This document shows, one piece after another, positions 13,459-18,156 of a DNA stretch of 18,156 nucleotides. The notes below the pieces were generated by a model. The model worked only from the letters and a program-made list of their open reading frames with translations, did not search any database and was not told the DNA's origin. Numbering within the stretch: position 1 is the first letter of the stretch; every line of letters begins with the position of its first letter. The stretch comes from DATBSK01 sp040902705 (GTDB lineage: Bacteria; Actinomycetota; Acidimicrobiia; IMCC26256; PALSA-555), in contig JBBDWT010000158.1 in NCBI GenBank assembly GCA_040902705.1, forward strand, positions 1 through 18,156, given 5' to 3'. The position numbers and the translations under genes were made by a program.

Positions 13459-13501
13459 ATTCCGCCCAGACGGCGGCAGCGCACTGGAGAACAGCTCTTT
13501 C

Positions 13502-14983
13502 ATGTCACGCTCTTTCGACGATCTCGGCGTCCCCGCCGACATCGTGTCCTCACTCGCCGCGCACGGGATCGACGCCCCGTTCGCCATCCAGACCCTCACC
13601 CTCGCCGACGGCTGCGCCGGTCGTGACCTCTGCGGTCGCGCCCCCACCGGTTCCGGCAAGACGCTCGCGTTCGGGATCCCCCTGGCCGCCCGCATCGGAC
13701 GCGCCCGGCCCAAGCACCCGCGCGGCCTGGTGCTCGTCCCGACCCGTGAGCTCGCCGCGCAGGTGTGCAGCGAGCTCAAGTGGCTCGGCGGCAGCCGCAA
13801 GCTCCGCGTCGCCCCGGTCTACGGCGGCGCCGGCTTCGGCGCCCAGCTCAAGGCCCTCCGCACGGGCGTCGACGTCCTCGTCGCGTGCCCGGGGCGCCTG
13901 ACCGACCTCCTCGAACGACGCGAGGTCATGCTCGACGAGGTCGAGATGGTCGTCCTCGACGAGGCCGACCGCATGGCCGACATGGGCTTCCTGCCCTCGG
14001 TCAAGCGGCTCCTCGACCTCACCCCGGCCTCCCGCCAGACGCTGCTGTTCTCGGCGACCCTCGACGGCGCGGTCGACGGGCTCGTCCGGCGCTACCAGCG
14101 CGACCCGGTGAAGCACATGCTCCCCGAGGACAAGACGCAGGCGTCGCTCGCGGAGCACCACTTCTGGCGCGCCGAGCGCGACCAGCGGGTGGCGATCTGC
14201 GCCGAAGCGATCAAGAGCACCGGCTCGACCATCGTGTTCTGCCGGACGAAGCACGGTGCCGACCGCCTCGCGAAGCAGCTCGGGCAGCACGGCGTCACCA
14301 CGGAGGCGATCCACGGCAACCGCTCGCAGGGTCAGCGCGAGCGTGCGCTGAACGCCTTCACGAACGGCAAGGCCGATGCGCTGATCGCGACTGATGTCGC
14401 GGCGCGCGGGATCCACATCGACGACGTCGCCTGTGTCGTGCACTTCGACCTTCCGAACGACTTCAAGGACTACACCCACCGCTCCGGACGCACTGCGCGT
14501 GCGGGCGCCGGCGGCACCGTCGTCTCGCTCGTCGGTCGCGACCAGCAGCGTGACGCCGAGGCGTTCCAGCGTTCGCTGAAGCTGTCGAAGGGCCTGGCGT
14601 CGCCCGACCCGAAGAAGCTCGCTACACCGGCTGCTCCGACGACGACTGCACCCGCGCCTGCGGTGGCGACCAAGGCCGCACGCAAGGCCGCGGCCGAGGT
14701 CGCGCCCGGTCCCGAGCCCAGGCCCGAGCCGCAACCGCAACCGCAACCGCAACCCAGGGTGGCGTCGGGCGAAGACGCACCCGAAGGCACGGTCAAGTGG
14801 TACGACGCCCGCAAGGGCTTCGGGTTCATCGAGCGCCCCGGCGCCAACGACCTGTTCGTGCACGTCAGCGCACTCGAGCGCATCCGCGAGAAGCGCCTCG
14901 AGGAGGGCCAGCGAGTCGAGTTCGAGCTCGGCGAGGGCCGCAGGGGCGACGAGGCCCGCCGCGTCCGCGTGCTCGCGTCCTAG
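13502..14983 (+). CDS. DEAD-box RNA helicase fused to a C-terminal cold-shock domain
   Basis: 493 residues. An ATP-dependent RNA-unwinding enzyme with an added nucleic-acid-binding module. Helicase motifs: Q motif (FDDLGV at 5-10, IQ at 29-30), Walker A APTGSGKT (47-54), PTREL (80-84), DEAD (153-156), SAT (184-186), IVFCRTK (244-250), ATDVAARGIH (296-305) and THRSGRTARAG (325-335). After a disordered Ala/Pro linker (about 370-425) with a Pro-Gln repeat comes a cold-shock domain (about 426-493): GTVKWYDARKGFGFIE (429-444, RNP1 KGFGFI) and DLFVHVSAL (450-458, RNP2). Separate helicases and cold-shock proteins normally cooperate to melt RNA structure in the cold; here both are one chain. GGAG lies 12 bases before ATG 13502, and the long leader carries a strong stem-loop. 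Confidence 0.97.
   Translation: MSRSFDDLGVPADIVSSLAAHGIDAPFAIQTLTLADGCAGRDLCGRAPTGSGKTLAFGIPLAARIGRARPKHPRGLVLVPTRELAAQVCSELKWLGGSRKLRVAPVYGGAGFGAQLKALRTGVDVLVACPGRLTDLLERREVMLDEVEMVVLDEADRMADMGFLPSVKRLLDLTPASRQTLLFSATLDGAVDGLVRRYQRDPVKHMLPEDKTQASLAEHHFWRAERDQRVAICAEAIKSTGSTIVFCRTKHGADRLAKQLGQHGVTTEAIHGNRSQGQRERALNAFTNGKADALIATDVAARGIHIDDVACVVHFDLPNDFKDYTHRSGRTARAGAGGTVVSLVGRDQQRDAEAFQRSLKLSKGLASPDPKKLATPAAPTTTAPAPAVATKAARKAAAEVAPGPEPRPEPQPQPQPQPRVASGEDAPEGTVKWYDARKGFGFIERPGANDLFVHVSALERIREKRLEEGQRVEFELGEGRRGDEARRVRVLAS
14729..14752 (+). repeat. CCGCAA hexanucleotide repeat, four units, inside the linker
   Basis: Four perfect CCGCAA units encode a Pro-Gln run in the linker between the helicase and the cold-shock domain. 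Such runs can change in copy number by slippage in steps of two residues without breaking the frame. Confidence 0.85.
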
Positions 14984-14986
14984 AGT
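14981..14986 (+). promoter_or_regulatory. Weak candidate -10 (TAGAGT) overlapping the helicase stop
   Basis: TAGAGT includes the helicase TAG stop and would give a leader of about 27 bases for the gene at 15020. It is supported only by matching TAnnnT. Confidence 0.2.
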
Positions 14987-15019
14987 CCCTGCGACCCGAG
15001 AGAAGTCGAGAGGAAGCGC

Positions 15020-15322
15020 ATGTACGTCGCCGAGTTCACCTTGCACGCCAAGCCCGGGCACTACAGCGACGTCGCCGACATCTACTCGGCATTCGTCGTC
15101 GACTTCCTCTCGACCCACCCGGCGCTCGAGTCCGCGATCATCGTCGGCGACGACGCGAGCGGGCTCGTGCGCGGTGTCGGGATCTGGGACACCAAGGAAG
15201 ACGCCGACTCGGTGAACAGCGAGCCGGAGTTCGCCGCGTTCAACGACGCGATCTTTCCCCTGCTCGCCGTGCCCGCCGAGCGGGTCGAGTTCGAGCTCCT
15301 GCACGCGTTCGTCCGCGACTAG
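15020..15322 (+). CDS. ABM-like small alpha/beta-barrel protein
   Basis: 100 residues. Sequence and size fit the dimeric alpha/beta-barrel (ABM, ferredoxin-like) fold: a first strand MYVAEFTLHAKPGHYSDVAD (1-20), a helix through YSAFVVDFLSTHP, a strand with ESAIIVGDDASGLVRGVGIW (36-55), a helix around DADSVNSEPEFAAFND, and a last strand VEFELLHAF. Members include quinone-forming monooxygenases and many proteins with no known activity; there is no specific motif to choose a function. It is cytoplasmic. Shine-Dalgarno AGAGGAAG lies just before ATG 15020. The gene follows the helicase by 36 bases and precedes the exported cupin by 12, so it probably shares a transcript with the cupin. Confidence 0.8.
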   Translation: MYVAEFTLHAKPGHYSDVADIYSAFVVDFLSTHPALESAIIVGDDASGLVRGVGIWDTKEDADSVNSEPEFAAFNDAIFPLLAVPAERVEFELLHAFVRD

Positions 15323-15334
15323 GCGGAGCCGAGC

Positions 15335-15850
15335 ATGAGCACCGCGCTGCGCACCCCGTCGCGTCTGCTGGCCGTCGCCGTCCTCTCACTCGCGTTCGCC
15401 GGCACCGGGATCACCAGCGCCGGGGCGCAGACCGACGGCTCCGGCGCCAAGGGCGCCGCACCGGAGGCGACGCGCGAGATCCTCGTGCAGACCGCACCGC
15501 CAGCGGCACCGGGCTACGACCTGTACCTGATGCGGGTCACCGTCCCGCCGGGGGCGGAGCTCGCACCGCACACGCACCCCGGCACGCAGGGCGCGCGCAT
15601 CGAGCGCGGGGTCCTCACGTACACGCTCATCTCGGGATCCGCGACGGTCATCCGGGCCGCGACCCGCGGCGCCGACGCCACGACGGAGACCGTCAGCGCA
15701 CCGAAGACGGTCGAGCTCCGACGCGCCGACGTCGTGATCGAGAACCCCGCGCTCGTGCACGAGGCCGCCAACCGGGGCGCGCGGCCCGTCGTCATCCTGC
15801 TCACGGCGCTGTTCCCGCAGGGGGCGCCGCTCTCCACGCCGGCCGGCTGA
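15335..15850 (+). CDS. Exported cupin-domain protein
   Basis: 171 residues. A Sec signal peptide is clear: basic TALRTPSR, hydrophobic core LLAVAVLSLAFAG (11-23) and probable cleavage after AGA (about 31/32). The mature protein has one cupin barrel: VTVPPGAELAPHTHPGTQGA (68-87) carries the first cupin motif with H79 and H81, RGVLTYTLISGSATVI (91-106) the central strands, and VIENPALVHEAANRG (134-148) the second motif with H142. Metal binding is therefore likely. Secreted one-domain cupins of this kind are common in actinobacteria and mostly uncharacterised. It follows the ABM-like gene by 12 bases, with GGCGGAG upstream of its ATG, so the two are likely co-transcribed. Confidence 0.9.
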   Translation: MSTALRTPSRLLAVAVLSLAFAGTGITSAGAQTDGSGAKGAAPEATREILVQTAPPAAPGYDLYLMRVTVPPGAELAPHTHPGTQGARIERGVLTYTLISGSATVIRAATRGADATTETVSAPKTVELRRADVVIENPALVHEAANRGARPVVILLTALFPQGAPLSTPAG

Positions 15851-15861
15851 TCGTCAGCCCG

Positions 15862-15867
15862 TAAGCT
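15862..15867 (+). promoter_or_regulatory. Candidate -10 element (TAAGCT), leaderless start of the DUF427 gene
   Basis: TAAGCT ends seven bases before ATG 15875, and there is no Shine-Dalgarno sequence between. The cupin gene ends at 15850, so this element would separate the DUF427 gene from the upstream transcript. Confidence 0.5.
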
Positions 15868-15874
15868 GGCATCC

Positions 15875-16270
15875 ATGGAGGGGCATCAGGTCGAGCTCCG
15901 CGAGGAGCCCCGTCGAGTCGAGGTCGTGTTCAACGACGCGGTCGTCGCATCGTCGACGCGCTCGGTCGCACTGCTGGAGACCGGCCTGCCCGTCCGCTAC
16001 TACTTCCCCCGCGACGACCTCGCGATGGAGCATCTCGACGCGACGACGACCGAGACGGTCTGCCCGTTCAAGGGCTCGGCGTCGTACTTCACGGTGCGCG
16101 TCGGCGATGTCGAGCACCGCGATCTCGCGTGGTCGTACGAGACCCCGATCCCCGGCATCGAGCGCATCGCCGGGCACGTCTGCTTCTACGGCGAGCACGC
16201 CGACCACCGAATCGACGGTGAGCCGATGGAACGGCCCGAGACCCCGTGGTCGAATCCGAAGGCCTCCTGA
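15875..16270 (+). CDS. DUF427 family protein
   Basis: 131 residues covering one complete DUF427 domain. The typical elements are visible: VVFNDAVVASSTRSVALLET (17-36), PVRYYFPRDDLAMEHL (39-54), the hallmark TVCPFKGSASYFTV (61-74) with C63, DLAWSYETPIPGIERIAGHV (83-102) and FYGEH. Members form small beta-rich proteins of uncertain activity, sometimes listed under a nucleotidyltransferase-like name that I regard as unproven. It is cytoplasmic. ATG 15875 is directly preceded by a TAAGCT hexamer at seven bases. It ends only 21 bases from the stop of the convergent one-helix membrane protein gene. Confidence 0.93.
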   Translation: MEGHQVELREEPRRVEVVFNDAVVASSTRSVALLETGLPVRYYFPRDDLAMEHLDATTTETVCPFKGSASYFTVRVGDVEHRDLAWSYETPIPGIERIAGHVCFYGEHADHRIDGEPMERPETPWSNPKAS

Positions 16271-16291
16271 TTCGCGTCGTCCGCTCGTGTG

Positions 16292-16600
16292 CTACTGGTG
16301 GTGGCGCCGGCGGAAGCGGACCGTCGCCAGCGCCGCGACGATCGCCGCTCCGGTGAGCCCGCCGATGATGATGCCGTTGCGCAACCGCACCCGGGAGCGG
16401 CCGGTGTCGGGCTCCGACTCGATGCTCTCGATGTCGCCCACGAAGAGCGTCGAGTCGTCGAGCGTGATGTGCGCGCCGCGCTCGGCCCCGTCACGGGTGA
16501 CCTGCTCGAGGCGCTCGCGGAAGACCTCGGGGCCGACGCCCTCGGGCACGTCGCCCTGAGCGTTGCCGTGCGCTGCGTCAGATGCCGAGTCGTCCACCAT
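16292..16600 (-). CDS. Small one-helix membrane protein
   Basis: 102 residues. Not a family I recognise. An acidic soluble N-terminal part (1-70: FRERLEQVTRDGAERGAHIT, LDDSTLFVGDIESIESEPD) is followed by one hydrophobic helix (about 76-93, IIIGGLTGAAIVAALATV) and a basic tail RFRRRHHQ, so the C-terminus is probably cytoplasmic and the acidic part outside (positive-inside rule). Start is ATG 16600 or the adjacent GTG 16597, with AGAGG upstream. The first 23 bases overlap the 3' end of the ferritin-like gene, which implies coupled translation and perhaps a shared role in iron or oxidative stress, but only by position. Confidence 0.75.
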   Translation of the reverse strand: MVDDSASDAAHGNAQGDVPEGVGPEVFRERLEQVTRDGAERGAHITLDDSTLFVGDIESIESEPDTGRSRVRLRNGIIIGGLTGAAIVAALATVRFRRRHHQ

Positions 16601-17099
16601 GGCCTCTTTGGTCTCCGTCGGCGGCGCCCGCCTTCATGAGGGCGATCGCCTCGGTGACCCGCTCGCCGTGCTTGACCTCTTCGCGGCCGTTCAGGCGGAG
16701 CAGCCGGGCGACGTCGGCGTCGGGCTCGTTGTCGGCCCACTTCTGGTAGCCGGCGTTGCCGTCGAGCTCGCCCTGCACCACGAGCGGGAGGAGGTCGACG
16801 CTGATCGTCTCGGGCAGAGCGATCGGGAGCTTCTCGAGCGTCGAGCCCGACGGCTCGTAGTCGGCGCCGACCTTGATCGCGATCGCGCGCTTGATCCGGT
16901 TCGCGTGCCCGAGCTCCTCGCGCCCGTTGCGGCGCAGGAGGTCGGCCGCGTCGTCGTTGCCGATCCGGTCGGCGAGGGTGTTGTAGAAGTCTTCGCCGCT
17001 GCACTCGAGCCGGTAGAGCAGCTCCATCGAGGGCACGTCGAGCTGCTCGACGGCCCCGAGCCGGGCCGACGCCGAGAGGAAGTTCAGGTCATCGCTCAT
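16578..17099 (-). CDS. Ferritin-like/rubrerythrin-like protein
   Basis: 173 residues. Two helix pairs repeat the di-iron pattern of the ferritin-like superfamily: LECSGEDFYNTLADRI (31-46) with E32, then NGREELGHANRIKRA (58-72) with E62xxH65; later VVQGELDGNAGYQKWADNE (107-125) with E111, then NGREEVKHGERV (137-148) with E141xxH144. The two halves align (NGREELGH and NGREEVKH), as in a four-helix bundle. Di-iron enzymes of this type act in peroxide reduction, iron storage or lipid oxidation; the exact reaction is unknown. There is no rubredoxin domain. ATG 17099 is preceded by AAGGTGGAGGA. The stretch just before it contains a candidate -10 and a hairpin (17104-17118). The 3' end overlaps a membrane protein gene. 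Confidence 0.85.
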   Translation of the reverse strand: MSDDLNFLSASARLGAVEQLDVPSMELLYRLECSGEDFYNTLADRIGNDDAADLLRRNGREELGHANRIKRAIAIKVGADYEPSGSTLEKLPIALPETISVDLLPLVVQGELDGNAGYQKWADNEPDADVARLLRLNGREEVKHGERVTEAIALMKAGAADGDQRGHGGRLGI

Positions 17100-17103
17100 T
17101 CCT

Positions 17104-17118
17104 CCACCTTATTGGTGG
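17104..17118 (-). promoter_or_regulatory. Hairpin and candidate -10 at ferritin-like start
   Basis: On the minus strand CCACC-AATAA-GGTGG forms a five-base-pair GC stem whose 3' arm overlaps the purine-rich ribosome-binding region just before ATG 17099. The same bases contain TAAGGT (17111-17106) ending six bases before the ATG. The two readings (masked ribosome-binding site, or leaderless promoter) exclude each other in large part. Confidence 0.4.
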
Positions 17119-17187
17119 CGTGCTGCACCAGACGACGATGAACGTGCCGAGAAGCCTCGGGTGAGCGGATCGCGCGGGTGCGACGGG

Positions 17188-17994
17188 TCAGGCGGGCTTG
17201 CTGGCCTTGAGCGCGTAGGTGATCGGCAGATCGGGGATGCCGTCCGGCGTGCGCCAGAGCTTGTCGGCGCCCTGCACCAGGCCGGGCCGGAGCTGCTCGT
17301 TGCAGGTCGGGAGCTCGCGGTAGCTCTCGATCCGCAGCCCGGCGCGGAGCACCGCCATGAAGAGGTCGCCGATACCGGCCTGCCACGAGTAGGCGACGGT
17401 GTGCTCGACCTTCGCGGTCGGATCGGCGTACGCGCCGTCCCAGTCGGTGCGCACCGCCTCCTGCTGACGGAAGTACGGGTAGGTCAGCACGAACTCCGGA
17501 TTCCGGTCGTCGAACATCTCCGCGAACGGGTGGAACTCGACGACGTGCACGCTCCCACCCGGCTTCAAGTAGCCCGCAGTGATCTCCGCCCAGCGATCGA
17601 GGTCCTTCAGCCAGCCGACGACCCCGTACGACATCAGCACGATGTCGAACTGCCCGTCGAGGTGGTTCGGCAAGTCGTACATGTCGGAGCAGATGAAGCG
17701 CGCGTCGAGCCCGAGCTCGTCGGCGAGCCCCTGCGCGAAGTCGACGGCCTGCTGCGAGAAGTCCATCCCGGTGACGGTCGCGCCCTCACGAGCCAGGGAG
17801 AGCCCGTCGAGCCCGAGGTGGCACAGCAGGTGCAGCACCGACTTGCCCGACACGTCGCCGAGCTCCTCGATCTGGATCGAGTCGAGCGACGACGTACCGG
17901 ACTTGAAGTCGGCGACGTCGTAGAGGTCGGACGCGGCGTTGATCCCGACGAGCTCGTCCCAGCGCGCGAGGTTGGCGGCGATCTGCTCGTCCAC
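17188..17994 (-). CDS. SAM-dependent methyltransferase (class I)
   Basis: 268 residues. Rossmann-fold methyltransferase landmarks: motif I region VLHLLCHLGLDGLSLAREGA (53-72), motif II acidic D78 in VTGMDFSQQAV, DARFICSDMYDLP (97-109), motif IV FDIVLMSYGVVGWL (116-129) and YLKPGGSVHVVE (142-153). The glycine-rich loop is unusual (HLLCHLGLDGL instead of DxGxGxG), a form common in a group of bacterial methyltransferases of unknown substrate. The C-terminal part (160-268) is probably a substrate cap with FRQQEAVRTDWDGAY and YRELPTCNEQLRPGLV. GTG 17994 was chosen because GGGAGGA lies six bases upstream; a start at 18015 would place that site inside the gene. A candidate -10 TACTGT is at 18032-18027. 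Confidence 0.93.
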   Translation of the reverse strand: MDEQIAANLARWDELVGINAASDLYDVADFKSGTSSLDSIQIEELGDVSGKSVLHLLCHLGLDGLSLAREGATVTGMDFSQQAVDFAQGLADELGLDARFICSDMYDLPNHLDGQFDIVLMSYGVVGWLKDLDRWAEITAGYLKPGGSVHVVEFHPFAEMFDDRNPEFVLTYPYFRQQEAVRTDWDGAYADPTAKVEHTVAYSWQAGIGDLFMAVLRAGLRIESYRELPTCNEQLRPGLVQGADKLWRTPDGIPDLPITYALKASKPA

Positions 17995-18026
17995 GTCCAG
18001 TCCTCCCGTCACCACCGTCGCTCGAC

Positions 18027-18032
18027 ACAGTA
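18027..18032 (-). promoter_or_regulatory. Weak candidate -10 (TACTGT) for the methyltransferase
   Basis: Minus-strand TACTGT would start a transcript near 18020, giving a leader of about 26 bases with the GGGAGGA site. Supported by hexamer match only. Confidence 0.3.
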
Positions 18033-18045
18033 CCGGTCGCGACGC

Positions 18046-18156
18046 TCACGCAGAGTCCTCCAGGTGGGTCGCGAGCAGGTCGACGAGAACCTCGCGTTCG
18101 GCGGCGAAGTCGTAGCCGCTGGGTCCGAACATGAGCGTCATCGCGAAGCCGCGCAA
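18046..18156 (-). CDS. C-terminal fragment, possibly a TetR-family regulator (truncated by window edge)
   Basis: 36 codons run in from the right edge to a TGA at 18048-18046. The visible peptide includes LRGFAMTLMFGPSGYDFAAE and EVLVDLLATHLEDSA. The pattern resembles the last helices of TetR-family ligand-binding domains (a GYD or similar turn followed by a leucine-rich terminal helix), but the DNA-binding part is outside the window, so the family call is tentative. It lies 51 bases upstream of the methyltransferase gene on the same strand. Confidence 0.5.
   Translation of the reverse strand: MRGFAMTLMFGPSGYDFAAEREVLVDLLATHLEDSA

Noticed and set aside
13550..15304. A 584-codon minus-strand frame
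   Set aside because: It is antisense to the helicase and ABM-like gene; the long open frame is a by-product of high GC content.
1..18156. CRISPR arrays, tRNA or rRNA genes, transposases, phage or defence clusters
   Set aside because: I saw no spaced repeats, no cloverleaf or rRNA signature, and no transposase, integrase, nuclease-toxin or phage structural motifs.

Overview
The window is very GC-rich, densely packed chromosomal DNA of an actinobacterial type. Gene content (ECF sigma factor paired with a membrane protein carrying an MTB12-like domain, DUF2277, DUF427, a CYP124/125/142-like P450, class III-like PPK2) and several apparently leaderless -10 elements suggest Actinomycetota, possibly Acidimicrobiia. 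The class is an inference. Two runs of exactly 100 N (8779-8878 and 10725-10824) show it is a draft scaffold, probably from a metagenome assembly. I see no tRNA, rRNA, CRISPR array, insertion sequence, prophage or recognised defence locus.

Layout. 1-434: N-terminal part of a hypothetical protein running off the left edge (minus). 530-3529: minus-strand run of PPK2 polyphosphate kinase, an EEP-fold hydrolase (1-base overlap with PPK2) and a cytochrome P450. 3742-4530: membrane-anchored YceI protein (plus). 4573-6129: VOC protein and an adenine-deaminase-type aminohydrolase (minus). 6285-6413: a 42-residue basic protein (plus). 6484-9060: two small zinc-ribbon-like paralogues on the minus strand; between them lie a plus-strand VOC protein and a minus-strand orphan NuoF-like flavo-iron-sulfur protein. 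9138-11907: exported VanY/M15-like lipoprotein, DUF2277 protein, MTB12-like membrane protein (interrupted by a gap) and its translationally coupled ECF sigma factor, all minus. 12079-16270: plus-strand run of an unrecognised 379-residue protein, a DEAD-box helicase fused to a cold-shock domain behind a structured leader, an ABM-like protein, an exported cupin and a DUF427 protein. 16292-18156: minus-strand one-helix membrane protein, ferritin-like protein, methyltransferase and the C-terminus of a possible TetR regulator.

How genes work together. The only firm functional units are the sigma factor with its membrane partner, the zinc-ribbon/NuoF-like pair (once the gap is collapsed), the ferritin-like/one-helix protein pair, and the EEP/PPK2 pair. 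The rest looks like single-gene housekeeping and stress functions.

Most unusual signals: seven starts placed 6-8 bases after a TAnnnT hexamer; three alternating CTTGCG half-sites around one promoter; a long stem-loop containing an 11-codon upstream ORF before the helicase; the zinc-ribbon pair in which one member has lost a cysteine; and the absence of any usual start codon for the conserved N-terminus of the NuoF-like gene. I found no convincing complete new multi-gene system.
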